Positions 19,605 to 33,119 are shown, counted from the first letter of the stretch. The stretch: DNA of 64,000 nt from Channallabes apus (GCA_030522415.1 CM060121.1:3648476-3712475), one strand, 5' to 3'. Numbers and translations: made by a program. The notes: a model not told the origin generated them from the sequence alone.

Positions 19605-20029
19605 TATTATTATTTTTTTTTATCATCACTGACCTATGCTGTGCTCCTTTCACGTATCTGTGCTGCTTAAGGGTACAGAAAGAGCCTAATATAAACATTA
19701 CAGAATATTATACCATAGATAATTTAATATCTAGAAGAAGCATTATAAATAAGTATTTCCAGCTTTTTAAAAATAATTGAAGTAACAAATTACATTAAAC
19801 AAAAACTTTAACTGTAAAATTTTTTTTTACATGAACCTTTCTGACATGAATGGTTGTAAAACCATTAATGGGAGTAAAACTGCGCATGCGCGTTCCAGAT
19901 CCAGTAAAGACAGGACCATTTATATGCTTATACAGTGTTTACAGTAATTTAGCCGCCCTGCCCTGTGTGTGTGTGTGTGTGGTAAAAGACTCAGTGAAGC
20001 GAGGCTGAATGAGCCCCATCTAACCACCG

Positions 20030-20074
20030 GCCTCGAGTTTGATTAAAGAGTCGAGCTGATCGGACATTTCCACT

Positions 20075-20106
<32 letters not shown>

Positions 20107-20410
20107 CTGCGCTTCATGTCTTGGCCGTGCAATTACTCTGTTTGACCCTGAGGCAGTGCGGGCGCGCGCGCGCCGTTCAATATGCGGGAGCGTCTTAACC
20201 CGCAAATTAAGGAAATTAGTCGAGTCGCTCATTGTGGGGAAGTGGAGTAAATCGCCGTCCCAGTTAAAAAGGATCATTAGAGTCGGAGCAATCCGGACAT
20301 GGCAAGTGGTAATTAACGAACGCACTGCTCTGACAATCTGCGCTGCTCGAGCTGCCGCACGCGGGAAGCACGTGACAAGTCCTGACGGTCACGCGCTCGT
20401 GCTACGTCCA
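20030..20410. promoter_or_regulatory. Candidate regulatory block 3, CpG-rich
   Basis: A CpG-rich island-like stretch in AT-rich DNA, with an (AC)n run at about 20078-20104, a GCGCGC run at about 20160-20172, an AGCACGTGAC E-box and AATTAACGAACG. There is no convincing coding frame. It may be a distal regulatory element or the promoter of an unseen non-coding transcript. Confidence 0.3.
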
Positions 20411-20787
20411 TGATCACCACAACTCAGTGCAGGGACGAACATTAAAGTATCAAACCATTAAAGTACAACTTCCTCATAAAAATCTCCATGTCTCTAAAAC
20501 ATATTAGTCTATTATTCACACAAATGATCAGAATGAACAAGTCATCACTGCTGTGAACGCTGCATTCTCTTCTGTTTTTCATTACTAGCACCTGATATCT
20601 ATGAACTAACTAATCACTTTAAGTCTTCAAACAGAAACAAGTTATGCAAAATTATTCTACCTAATGGTCATGTAAGCTAGTTTTGTAATAGTCACAGGGA
20701 GCACTGACCTTCACAACAGTGCGCCAAAAAACTGTGCTGTGCAACTGGTGCTATTCTGACCACGTGCGTTACCAAGTCTGTGATTTC

Positions 20788-21490
20788 ATCAAGGGCAGAA
20801 AGTTAAGGCATGTACACGCAAGAGCAAATGCAAAATTTCTGCATGTATGCCACAGAGATATTTGACATGATTTGGCAAGTTTGCAGCAATGCTGCAACGA
20901 GTTGTTTAATGTGTTATTCCTGTTATTCCGCTTCAAGTGTGGAAGAATATCACTGGAAGATGACGAGAGATCAGGAAGACCTGCATCCTCCGAAAATGTC
21001 GAAACCGTACAGCAACTTGTGCATGATGATCGTTGGAGAACAATCCACAATGTTGCTGCCATAGTCTGTGTGTCATATGGAACATTCCAGGCAATCCTCA
21101 TGTGTGATTTGAACATGTGCTGCTGTGCTGATGCCAAGTTCGTCCCTGTGTACTGTAGGCTGCTGACGCTGCAGAGGAAAGAACATTACGTCAAAGTCTG
21201 CCAAAAACCATGTCAGCGTGCCGTGGATGACCCGTCCTCCATGTTGAGGATCAGTACCGGTGACAAAACCATATGTTAATGGGAGCAACCCTGAGATGAA
21301 GCAACAGTGGAAGTGTTTTGACAGTGGAAGAGCTCATCTACTCCACAACGGGAAAAGGCAAGGCAGGTCTGCAGCTCGACCAAGTACATGCCTTTTTTCG
21401 ACATTCGTGGCATGTGCATCGAGAATTCGTCCCTAGGGGACAGACCTTCAATAGTGTCATCACTCACATATGGCTCTTCTCCAAACAAAT
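20788..21490 (+). pseudogene. Mariner-type transposase, frameshifted and truncated
   Basis: Successive frames give LEDDERSGRPASSENVETVQ, then VHDDRWRTIHNVAAIV and YGTFQAILMCDLNM, then a remnant of the STGDKT first-catalytic-Asp region, and finally VHREFVPRGQTFNSV. This order matches mariner transposases. At least three frameshifts or stops break it, and the second catalytic region is missing or unreadable. Confidence 0.85.
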
Positions 21491-21599
21491 GATAATGTCT
21501 TCATATACTGTAGCATTACAGTTACCCTTTACTGTAACTAAGAAGCCTGGATATTTCCCAAATCTGTGCACAAATTGAGCTCCATGAAGATACGATGCA

Positions 21600-21875
21600 T
21601 TTAGATTAGAGTAGATCTTAAGGGTCCTCCAATGAACCATTAAATAACTTTGGGATAAACTGGAACTGGAGCCTCCTTGGCAACCTAAAATCAGTGTCTG
21701 ATCTCACTAATGGTCTTGTAGCTGATTGAACACAAATCCTGACACACTCCAAAATCTACTGGAAACTTTCATCTACTTTCATAAAAGAGAAAAGTAGAGT
21801 TTGTTTTATGACAGCAAAGGGGAAAACATTTGGAATGGCATATAGGTGTGACAGTCAGGTGGCCATAAAGTGTAT
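21600..21875 (+). pseudogene. Tc1-like transposase 3' remnant
   Basis: Contains a degraded form of the same end found at 18632-19140 (NEPLNNFGINWNWS for NPIEHLWDELER) and a terminal GTGACAGTCAGGTGGCC block. Shorter and older than that copy. Confidence 0.6.
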
Positions 21876-23278
21876 CTTAGATGAGTCAGCATGCTGGTTT
21901 TAACTGTGTTGTTGTCTATAAGCTCTCTTTCATTACAGACGTATTAATTCACTATAGCATTGCCATCGTTTCCATTGCATTGAAAAGCCACACAACGAAA
22001 TTGAACATTTTAGGTGTTAGGTTCAGTTGTATATATCAAATTAAGCAACCTGACAATGTGGAGTTACTTTTACCACCATGAAGTTGACTATTCTCACAAG
22101 AGAACAAGGCTCTTATCCCACAGCAACTTGCCAAGAATGTTTTTCTTCTTAAAAAGAATGATGTTCTTTTCCCCCATTTATATTTATGTTGTAGAATGTC
22201 CATGAATGATGAGTTGATGAGTCTTTCCCTCGCCAGCCTGTCTTTTTCCACTCTCTCTCCTGTTGTAATAAGAACTGAAAAGTTATCGCTTTATGATGAA
22301 ACAAATGATGAATTGCAGAAAAGTGGCCAGGATTAAAAGTTCTGCATTTTTAATGAGATTGGACTTGTTTTTTATAATTAAATAAGAATGAAGTGCAGCA
22401 ACAGACCAGAAGCGGGAAGGCTAGCAGTCTATTCAATGGAAAAATATTTAATTAATAGTTTTTCTGATCGATATCTGGCCCTCCATCATGTGCATTAGTC
22501 TTACTGGAAGGAACTGAATCTGCCTCTTAGACTCACATAAAGCATAAAATAAAGAGTTCAAGTAGAAGTTCAGTTCTTTCTTAAACCTGAGTTAAGCACA
22601 CGGATAAACATTAGCTGATGAAGTCAATTTATTACATTCTTCTCCTTTGTTGTAAGCTAAACTCTAAGCACCATGTGTGTTTAGCGTAACAGCCCATCAA
22701 TGCGGCGCTCCGGCGGCGTGTAATTGGGATGCTTCTTCTCAGCAGGAGATGAGGATCCATTCAGCATCAAAGACAAAAGGGTAGAGAATAAAGCTACAAG
22801 CACACCCAGCAGGAATGCCTTCAGTCTTCTTGAAAAAAAGAAAAAAGAAAAAAACTCCTTTCACTAAGACAGCGAGGCAGGAGTGCAGGGCCAAAGCTTC
22901 ACCACTGCGGTTTGAATATTAAAAAGAGAGGAGCTGTCAGGAGCTTGTCAACGTGCGCTCTAGCCAAGGGTCAGGGGGAATGAGAAAAACTTGGAGCAAG
23001 CATGAAACAAATCAGGTAGGAGGTACGAGTCATATCTGTCAGTGATTCCTGAGGTCTATTTTTCTAAATTTGTTTGACGTTTTTTTTTTTTTTACAATAA
23101 TAAAGCTTCTGAATAATGATAAATGTTCAAAAATTATAAATAAGAATACCACTCAATTGATCAAAGTTGATGTATTTATGTAAATGTCTATAAAAAAAAA
23201 AAAATAGCTGAAAATGAAAAATCAGCTTTTCTGTTGGGAATAGAATTGTAAAGCGGTAATCAATCATTCTTATACCAC

Positions 23279-23279
<1 letters not shown>
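21876..23279. other. Non-coding, no clear feature
   Basis: No gene recognised. 22640-22990 is non-repetitive and mixed in composition with an AATTGGGATGC motif and may be regulatory; the rest is AT-rich with A/T runs. Confidence 0.3.

Positions 23280-23280
<1 letters not shown>

Positions 23281-23345
<65 letters not shown>
23281..23345. repeat. (AT)n microsatellite
   Basis: About 32 uninterrupted AT units; able to form a cruciform or hairpin and likely unstable. Confidence 0.95.
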
Positions 23346-23348
<3 letters not shown>

Positions 23349-23470
23349 GGGAGGGTCGCATCAGGTACTGTAGGGCACCTGGTGTAAAAACCTGTGCTGA
23401 GTTGCTGTGCAGTTCAAATGGTCCGCTGTGGTGGCTCCCTCAACAGGAGCAGCCGAAAGACTAATTACAA
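23346..23470 (+). mobile_element. SINE family 2, 3' fragment
   Basis: Contains GGTCCGCTGTGGTGGCTCCC and AACAGGAGCAGCCGAAAGAC, matching the 3' part of the copy at 13017. The head is absent; the adjacent (AT)n run occupies its place. Confidence 0.75.
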
Positions 23471-24609
23471 TCATTTTTATACCGTATAACTTCATTATGA
23501 TGTCACACATCTGTACAGAGGCACTATGGTTTCCTTTTGAGTCTGGTTCCTCTTAACAGTTCTTCTTTGTGTCATTTCAGGAGTTTTTTTCTTCCCCGTT
23601 GTCGCCTCCAGCTTTTTTAGAGATATTAAAAAATATATAAATTATAAAGAATTTTGATTTCTGTAGAACTGCTTTGCCATTTTTTTCAAGCTCTGTACAA
23701 AAAAAGGAATACATTTAATTACATATATTTGTATGACCACACTTAAATAGAAGTAGTAATTAGTAAGTAATTAAATAGAGAAAGGAGATTTTGGCCCATT
23801 TGTAGTCACATTTAACACTGCGGAATGTCTTCCATGTTTGTTTAAGTAATTATCACTTATGCTGGAGCAGCTACAACATTTGATAACCTTTTCTCCTCTT
23901 GAAGTAAACAAAAAAAGAAAATAATAATCAAAATGATAATCATGATCATCTTTGTCCTGACTTTTCATGAAGAAAATGAAATAAAAGTCTCATCATATCA
24001 AAATTTTCCAAATTTATTCATTACATAATGTTTTCTTTATGCATGCAAAGGCCAATCAGATTCTCTGTAGTATTAATATTTCATAACCATGTTTTAACAT
24101 TTGTTTTAACGAGTGAGCATTTTGTTAAACTGTAACAATAAATAAATATTTGAATATTCTGAGGTTAATGTTCTCCGTCCTGTAGGTCGTGGGTTTAAAT
24201 CCCACTTGTCACGCAGCCTGTTGAGGCTCTTAACCCTCGCCTGGTCAACTCTGGTCTTGGATTGCGTCTCACTTCAGTCGCTTTTGTTTGCCAAAAAGAA
24301 TAATTGTAAGCACAAGCCAAGAATGTAGAAGAACATGTGAGAGGGAAGAAGCTGAAGTAATAATGCCACTGCAGTAAAGCTGTCACGCCAGCCGCGTCAG
24401 GGTGGCATATGGGGACCGAGAGGCGCGTGGCTGCACACTGACCTTGGGCACGTAGGAAACAAAGCAAACAATCCAGCAGTGCCACCCTCTCTGAAAATAA
24501 TTACTCATGTCACACACACACACACACACACACTGACAAACCAAGACGGAAACTTTTCTGCGTTTTTTTTTTTTGGTGTGAATTTTGTTTAAATTGGCAA
24601 ATACAAACA

Positions 24610-25730
24610 ACTCTTCACTGTACGTCTCCTTGACTGACTTGTTCTCACCATTTTTTCCTTTTGTATCAATACTTTTCTCATCTTCTTCTAATTTTCAATT
24701 CTCTTGCTTTATTTTGTATATTCCCATATTTACTGTTATTTTTTCCTATTTTTTCTTTCTTTTAAAAAAAAAAATCTTTTGTCCTTTTTAGTTTGCTTCT
24801 CACCATCCTCCATCCTCTATTTTCTTCTTCCTTCTTTTCTTTTCACTCATCCAGTTCTCATTCATATTTTCCTCTTTTCTGTCCATCATTTTCCCCCTCT
24901 GTTTTTCTCCTCTCTGCTTTAATATTTTATTTCCTACATTTCCACTTTCTCCATCATATTCTGTTCACTTTACTTTTCTTCCCTTTTTTCCTTCCTTTTC
25001 ATTCCCATCTTTTCTTGACATTTTTTTTTTACCATCTTGTGCCACAATATTGTCTCTTCTGTAATGTCCTTTTTAAACTACTCCCTTTTCTCACATCCGC
25101 TCTTGTTTTTTCTTTATTGTCTCGCTTTTTCGACTAATTCTCTCTTATATTTCCTTTTTTCAGTTCATTTGCTTTTCTTCTCGATTTTCTCTTCTCTTCT
25201 GTAATTCTCCATCCCCTTGCCTCCCAGCTCAACACCATCTTCTCTTTACTTCATCTTTAAGTTCTTTCTTTGTTCTTCTCTCTCTGCCTTCTCCTTTTCC
25301 TTCTGTTCTTTTTCTACATGTATTTTATCATCTCCTCTTTTCTGTTCAACTTTTTTTATTTCTCACATCTTCTCTTTATCTTCACATCATCTTCATTTAA
25401 TCTTACTTTTCTTTTTTTATCCTTCTTTCTTCCCCCTCACTCATTTTTTCTTACTTTCTTCTTTTTTATATCTGTAAATGACTTCTCACTCATTGTGTCT
25501 TCTTTTCTTTTGTTCGTTCACTGCACTTCCACTTTAAGTCATCTTATCTTCATCTTTTTCCTTTGCTCATTTCTTCTGTTCTATCTCTTTATACATTCTC
25601 TCTATTTCTATCTCTCAATCTTTTTTTTATTCCTGCTTTTCTTGAAATCCTCTTTTCACAATATTCTTTTCTTTTCTGTCTATTTTTTATCGTCCAACCT
25701 CTCTTTTCCTTTTTTTCTAGCACATTCCAG
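24610..25730. repeat. 1.1-kb pyrimidine-biased low-complexity tract
   Basis: The plus strand is overwhelmingly C and T with few purines for about 1.1 kb, without a fixed repeat unit (TTTCTTC, TTCCTT and TCTTTT mixed). Open frames here encode only Phe/Leu/Ser-rich low-complexity peptides and are not genes. Confidence 0.85.
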
Positions 25731-28290
25731 CCAGACTGATGTGAAGGCGAAACTGCACAGGTTGCTGTTTCCCCAGCGACATCAAAGTCGCTTCATACAA
25801 TGCTAAAGTCGGACACCGGGTCAAAAGTATCTCAAACAAATCCCTTCTAATCCAAACACTCGGTTGCGCCATGTTTAATCCTGAGTCTTCTGTTTGAGAA
25901 AGCAGCTTCTGAATAATAATAAGTGAGACATGAAATGTTCATAAAAAAATTAAACAGGTATGCATTTTTCATTATGTCCACTAGATGGCAACAACGCATC
26001 ACTGTTTAATCTCAGGTACATTTGAGCAGAAATCCTATAGAAATACACTAAAAGTTTTTTTGTATGATTAATTATAGATTAGTGCCTTGTTGAAATTCAG
26101 GGTTTTGGTCAAGACTACAGGCCTGCAGGACAGATTATCAAAAAGCAATTACTGTGCATTCACCCCCCCCTTTAAATTAACATATGCATACACTGGAATA
26201 AATTAGTGCACATGATATAATTTTTTGGATAAATTTGAGGAAAAGAGGATAAAAGCTTCCTATTTTCTGTTAAACTAAACTGTCCACTTCCTAAAAACAT
26301 CTGACACACCCTCTTGCTTCAGACGACAACGGCACCGCCGTAAGACTGCAGCACACCGGAGTACTCAGAATCATTTTGCAAACCTCATCAAGTCAACTTC
26401 TTGGCTCCCTAATCAGAATTGACAAATTCTGACTATTTGTAGTTGATGCCTTTTTCTATAGTAACATCCAGACCACTGTCTTGCCTTTAAACCCAAAATA
26501 ACATCAGGGATAGAAAATATGGACTGCAGCTATTTTCCTGCCAGCAAATATTATATACGCTGTAAAGGAAAACATCCATCAGGTCCATTTTGCTGTATTT
26601 AAAGAAGGAATTTCATCAGATTGCAATGAATCCTGTGTAACCTTCTGCTCCCGATGTAGAAACTGACGTTGACTCAGGACCTGAGGCTTCTAAGGGCACA
26701 AATAATGAGCTTCGCTTGACCTAATAAATTATTGGAAGAGGGTTTACAACTGCAACTGAGAATCGCTCAAAGAAGAAACGGTGCTGGAGAGTCAATAAGG
26801 TCGAGTGAGAACAATACTGGAACGCAGCCACAGTCATGCAAACTCTCAGCTCATGATGCTGAGGATGAAACTAGGCTTAGAACAGGAACAACCAACAGGG
26901 GGCAGTAGCATCATTTCCCACCAGAATGCCCAGCAGTTAAATGCTGGCTAAGAAAAACGTCCTGCTGAAATTGAGATTCATGACTAGTGCAGTCTCACGG
27001 TGTCCTGGTGCACGTGCACGTCTCGTTGTTTGTACCAGTCATCCTGAGTCCTCTGATCTCAGCTCTCGTAAGATGTCCCCCGCTTGTCCCGAACTCACCT
27101 CCTCGTACTATCTGTCTTCATTGTTTTGTTTAGCGTTTGATTCATTCCTGATAGACAATGTGAACTCACCAGGGCGCCATTATGCGCTAATGTAAAGTAA
27201 TGTAATATCAAATGAGTTGCGATCCCGTCCTGTTTAATTTACCCCCAACATTCAGGATGCAATGCGTCTCATTTACGATGTCTAATGATGGCCATATTTC
27301 ACCCGATTAAGATGTTATGAGCAGAGGTTTAATGGCTTAATCATGCACGATCACACCGTTGCGCAGGCCTTCAATTATTCCTAGCAGTTTTTTAATTGGC
27401 AGGCATCGATTGTTTATTAATCGGCACTGTTGTGCATTTCCTGTGGGGAAGACATGTAATGAGAATGAAAGTGACATTCACAGGACTCATCAAAGCTCTC
27501 TCTCTCTCTCTCTCTCTCTCTCACATACACACACACACTCCTACCTTCACTCCTAACCATCTGATTCTTCCCATCCCTTTCACACTCCATTTATGTGTGT
27601 GTGTGTGTGTGTGGTGTGTGTGTTAGTACGCAAGGTGAGCTTCCTGTGTCTTTTGCTGCCATTTATCTTTCGTTTTTTGAAAAGCCTACGGCGGTGATAT
27701 CACTAATCAATAGCTCGCTCGGTGAAAAAGTCAACAGGAAATAAAGGCCCTGATTAAATAAACAGCCGGTACCCTTCAAGGTTGAAGCCAGATTTGGAGC
27801 GAGGGATCGTCATCTCCGAGTACTAATCTGATCTGGGTGACTCACATAAACAGTGCTGATGGGAGGACTCCAAATCCCATAACGATTTGCACCTGTTGAC
27901 CAGAGGCTGTCTCTTCTCTTCTTTTCCTCTTCTCTTTGCTTCAGCACTGAATTTAATACAGTTTAATTCAATTCCAGCCACTGCAGACTCCAGGGAAAAA
28001 CACCATTAAATATTAGCGAGAGGGCGAGCAGACCAAGCACGTATTTGTCATTTGGGTCTTCCGAGCTAAAATAGGGGCTGCAAATTAACTTCTTTTTAAA
28101 TCGACTTTAAAACAGATTAAACCACACCAGACTTATGCAATCTTCCAGCTTTCAAAATACTCACTTGGGGGTTCACATCTGGCACTCTGGAAACTTCAGC
28201 AAAATGCTTCCCAGAGTCCCAGAAACCACCTTTTGTTTGGAGGCGCGCTGTAATTTCAGAGGGTCCTTGTAGTCAAGCCTCTGCATCTTC
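25731..28290. other. Non-coding; candidate regulatory blocks
   Basis: 27180-27480 contains TTAATGGCTTAATCATGC, TTTTTTAATTGGCAGG and ATCGATTGTTTATTAATCG in non-repetitive sequence and is the best regulatory candidate here. 26620-26900 and 27640-27910 are similar but weaker. (CT)n lies at about 27497-27522 and a TG-rich run at about 27594-27621. No coding exon recognised. Confidence 0.3.
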
Positions 28291-28299
28291 AAATTGAGA

Positions 28300-28850
28300 G
28301 GAGGCAGATGAGGATGGAGACCCTGAGGTAGACCCAGGATTCCCCATTATATAGAGACCCCCGAGTAAACCCAGTACGTACTGGAGAGAATCTCTGAAAT
28401 TTTCAATTGGATGGAGATGCTGAGGTCGACCCAGGACGTAGTGGAGAGATTATCAGGCATGTTCCATTGGACAGAGACCTTGTTGTAAAACCCAGGACCA
28501 TATGGAGACATTCGTAGGCACTTCTTGTTGGATGGAGACCTTGCAATAAACCTAAGACCCAACGAGGAGATGATCAGACATGTCGTATTGGATAGAGACA
28601 TTGAGGTAAACCCAGGACCCACTTAAGACATTATTAGGCATGTGACATTGTAAGGAGACACTAGTGAAAGCCTACTTGAAAGATTATCATGCATGTCCCA
28701 TTGGACAGAGACCTCAGAGTAAACCCCGGGGCCAACTGGAGAAATTATCAGACATGTTCCATTGGACAGAGCCCCTGGGATAGGCTCAGGACCCACTGGA
28801 GGGATTATCAAGCATGTCCCATTGGACAGAGACCCAGTACTCAGTGTAGA
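28300..28850. repeat. Degenerate tandem repeat, period about 65 bp, about nine units
   Basis: Each unit has CATTGGACAGAGACCT, then TAAACCCAGGACCCAC, then GGAGAGATTATCAGGCATGT. Units are clearly diverged from each other. I know no named family for it. Confidence 0.85.
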
Positions 28851-29157
28851 ATTGAACTCTTACAGATTAGATAGGAATGTCAGGGGATCCCCAGATGGAG
28901 CAAGAGTCTGTCCCTCCTGATTGAGAATTCTGAGCAGATCTTCACAGTCCGTCGCCACCTAGAAAAATAAAAAGAATCATTGAAAAATGTAAGAATGACT
29001 AAATGAATGAATGAATAAATGAATGAGTAAGGTGATAATGGGACATCAGGTAATCTGGGGTTGACGTTAGCAACTACAATGTGTTTTCTGGGGACACAGT
29101 GTGGAATTTTGCTTAAGGCTTCCAAAAGATCAGACGCTGTACAAAGTCAAAGCCTTG

Positions 29158-29330
29158 GGCTACTGATCAGATGGTCATGAGGGCAAATCCCAGCATAACC
29201 AAGATGCCAGGCTGCCAAGCTGCCAAGCTGGCAATGACCCTTGAGCATGACCCTTAACATGACAACTGTTTAGATGTATCCTGCCTCAAATGAAAGTCAC
29301 GTTGGATAAACATCGGCTAAATGAGAAATA
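29158..29330 (+). mobile_element. Degraded teleost interspersed repeat
   Basis: Contains CCTTGAGCATGACCCTTAAC and GTTGGATAAACATCGGCTAA, diverged forms of the block seen better at 50282-50460. Confidence 0.5.
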
Positions 29331-32300
29331 CAAATCCGAAGCTTAGTCTTCTGCTCAGTGTGGTGTCGTTTTATAATGAAGATCTCTGGTAGCATTTATG
29401 ATGTTTGACGTCCTGCTCCGGATATTACAGAGGTCTGAGCAAATATAGATAAAATTTACCTAGTACAAAAGTTATTTCACTAAAGAGGAAAGGAGGTGGA
29501 TTGTAAAAGCTGTATATTTCCTTCTGCTAGGGTTTGTTTTTACTTAAAAAGGGAACTTTGAGTTGTGAATTGACTTGCGAAGTCTCAATCTTTTTTGAAT
29601 CAATAAATGATGGTGATGGTGGGATTGTTATCGCTTTTGATGTTACAGAAATGTAAGAATTGCTTACTGTAGAGGTCACACAAGACTTTTGCCAGTATGT
29701 GTAATGTGACTGATCCATTGATCAAATTAAAACCTCTCAGACCTGTACATATGAGGTTTTCCTTCATATGATTGAAAATATTCAGAAAACCTATTATAAT
29801 CCTAAAGGTCATGGTAAAGCTCGATGAAAAATATCATTGTGTCCTTGGTTTCTTGTCACTACCGGTTTTTATGTAATGATCACAAAAGAAAGAAAATTCC
29901 TATGTGAAAAGATTCGTGTTATTTAGACACTCTAAAAAAGTTTGAGTCAAAAGACATACAGTAAGAGGCTTAAACTCCAAATAGGCCATCACTCCTGCGA
30001 TGAGCTCGTATGATCTGTGTCGAGTGAACGCTTCATTTGTGTCCTCATGAGTTCGAGATCACACCCGTCCGTCTTTCCCGGGAGAATGCAGGCATCGCAG
30101 AGAGATGCTTTGTATAACATCATCGATTTATAATTCCATCTGAAGGCCGCCAGAGGCTAAAGGAGCGATTGATCTGAGGACACAGATGAACCGGCATGTG
30201 GTCAGTGCGCAAATTAATTCATTTTCTACATCTGCTATTCTATTATTATTGCTTTTGATAACCATTTTGTCTGGGGTAATGTATCTAACCATTTGGCAGC
30301 TGCAGCGGCGGTCAATAGCAGGAAGTGTAGTCTTACAGCGGCCTGGTGGACTAAAGCTCTTTCAGAGACTTAATTACTCATCACACTTTAGACTGTGTGC
30401 GGTTCACAGATTCACAGTGGTATCTATGTCATCTGTGATGTTTAATGTGTATGATAATTATTGCACAAATCATTCTGTATTTGAAAAAAAAAATAGCTAA
30501 TGAAAATTATGACTAGTTGTTATAATATAAAAAAAGGCGGGAAACTTTGACGTGTCTGTCAAGAAAAGCAGCGTTAAAAAAAGCATAGCTAAATTATTTA
30601 TTTAAAATAAGGAAAAATACTTTATGTAATATAGAACAGGTGAATAATTATAATATATCATACAACTTCCAAAGTAGCACAACCTTTTTTAATTTTATTT
30701 AATGATTTTACTGAAATTTAGTTTGTTCGCTTTACAAAGCAGCAGAATTAGTTCTAGTATTTAGCTAAACTAATCAGGTAATGTGGTATGAAGCACTCTA
30801 TATGAGTATGTTTTAACGGTATGGTAATTTGTAGAACATCATCTAGACACATACAGTACACGCACACCAACCACCTTCACCTTTAAACTGCATGTGGTCG
30901 CCCCCTGCTGGTCGTCGCAAAGTCTTGTGACACATCTCATGACTAATATAGCGCTGTAGCAAGGCTCCATGTGTCCTCACCCCTGCTTTCTTAGAACTGA
31001 ATTAATTGGTTGCCTATCTCTCTATCACACACACACACACACACCCTAAAAAGTGTCCTCTTCACGAAGCCAGTGACTTTAAATAGATTAATTAAACCAC
31101 AGGGAGTTTTAGTTCAGCAGAGGAAGCGCCGTGAAAGGGGCTGCTGTGGACGTTTTTTGGGGAAGAGTCTGAGCATTTCTCTGACGGTTCCTTTATGTAA
31201 AACACAATTTCGCGGATGGCTGGATGGAGAAATGCCATCTAAGGAAGATTTGTGTGTAGTTCTTCTCAAGATGATTTTTTAAAAATCCTCCATTTTACAT
31301 GAATATGTGCTTCATCCTATTGTGATGCTGCCCACATCGTAAACGTAGCACAGTGAAGCACATTAGAGCAAACACTTCACGTTGCGTGTAGCTGTCCTCC
31401 TGATGTAATCGCTCGAGCCTGACGTCCATGACAAACCCAGAGACTGAGAGAAATCCCACAGCGGAAAAACAGGAACTGTTCTGATATTGGTTTGTTAACT
31501 CATAGCAGGACAAGCATTCAGATATCAGACGCTGGTTCATCTGGAGGAAAGTGTCACCAGGTTGGACAGGTTTTGTGTTGCGTAGAAAACCTTGTTATGA
31601 CCGAGAGGGGAAATAAAGTGCAAGACAAATATGGACGGACGTCTTATTTTCTGACTGGACTTTTAAATGGCTAACTAGCTGGCATGCTAATTGTGAGTGG
31701 CCAGATTTTTTAGCAACATTCAGCACTAAGGAAAACTCTATCATCAAACGTACCCCATTGTTTGAAGTTTTTGTTCTATTTCTTACCCTAAGTTGACGAT
31801 AGCAAGTGCTATAGTGCAAATCACTTCAGGTTCATTTTCTCTGGCCATGTACTTTTGTCATGGCATCTGGGGAAAAGATTTGAAGAAAGAGTTAGACGAT
31901 AGAAATCATCTTAGATTTTAGCCTCCAGCTAATTTGCTACCAAGCCAAGTCGCTGGTCTCTACCTAGCTAGTAGGCTAATTACTATTATTTACTAGCAAA
32001 ACAAAGCAGCACAATTACAGCAGTAAATCATCAACAAATTAAGTAGCTCTACACACAGCATGAACCATTTTCCCATTTTTGTCCTGGCCAGAGCTTAAAA
32101 AAGCTCAGATTTTCTCCCTAATATAAGAAGACTTCATATAAGAAGATCTCCCATCCCATAGCTTGTTCCTAAGCTCTTCAAAGTTGCATCTCCCGAACTT
32201 CTTAAAAATAATCAAAATAAAGAAAATGTATTGTTTTTTTGTTTTTATTGTCCTTATTTAAATCGTGAATGTAAAATAAATAAATCATTAAGAAATTATC

Positions 32301-32350
32301 TAATACATAACTGATTAGCATCACCCTGATGACCTCATGCCATAAACATC
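29331..32350. other. Non-coding; no gene recognised
   Basis: Mostly AT-rich unique DNA. 30000-30220 is a mixed-composition patch with a TCATCGATTTATAATTCC run and may be regulatory. A short (CA)n lies at about 31026-31044. Confidence 0.3.
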
Positions 32351-32363
32351 TATAATTAACCAT

Positions 32364-32682
32364 TCATTCATTCATCTTCTATACCGCTTTATCCTGTGTT
32401 CAGGGTCGTGGGGGGACCGGAGCCTATCCCAGGAGGCTTTCGGGCACAAGGCTGGGTACACCCTGGACAGGGTGCCAATCCATCGCAGGGCACACACACA
32501 CACATTCACCCATCCATTCACACACACTACGGGCAATTTAGGAACGCCAATTAGCCTAACCTGCATATCTTTGGACTGTGGGAGGAAACCGGAGAACCCA
32601 GAGGAAACCCACCAAGCACGGGGAGAACATGCAAACTCCATGCACACAGAGACGGGAATCGAGCCTGGCCGAGGAATCGAAC
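32364..32682 (-). mobile_element. SINE family 1, 5'-truncated, minus strand
   Basis: The tail (ATGA)n lies on the left, and the body lacks the A box. A perfect 12-bp duplication ATAATTAACCAT flanks it (32352-32363 and 32683-32694). Confidence 0.9.
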
Positions 32683-33119
32683 ATAATTAACCATATTCTT
32701 TTCAAATTCTCTACTCTAAAAACTCAACCTTGTTCTTCTTTTTTTTAAAAGCCAAATGCAACCAGTAACATTTTACAATAGTTTCCTTAGATTTAATGTT
32801 GAAAAAGTAATGAAAATAAATTGAAATGTACTACGCAGCACCACAGACATTGAATCACCCTAATAACTGCTTCTAAAATGGTGAAGGAGATTCCCACAAG
32901 AGGAAATTATAAGGTCAACAAACCAATACTGACTTGCATCTGGGAAGGAGGTTTGAGATTTATGCACCTATGGGACTGTTTATGTGTAATATAAAAGCAT
33001 TTCCAGCAGACTGCTGACTTAGACAAATTTCTTGCTATCTTAAAGACACGCAACGGGTTGAGGCTAATCGTTATGTCCTTGCTGATCTAGGGGACTTTTG
33101 CACAGTGATTCATTCTAAT

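Noticed and set aside
24704..25806. Open frames of up to 178 aa in the pyrimidine tract
   Set aside because: They consist of Phe, Leu and Ser encoded by T/C-only codons and arise from lack of purines, not from selection on protein.
28300..28850. CRISPR-like array
   Set aside because: Regular spacing is superficially similar, but the whole unit including the supposed spacers repeats, and the DNA is vertebrate. The same applies to the minisatellite at 38810-41475.
30186..30500. 104-aa plus frame with a hydrophobic segment
   Set aside because: A chance transmembrane-like run in AT-rich DNA; no homology and no supporting gene structure.
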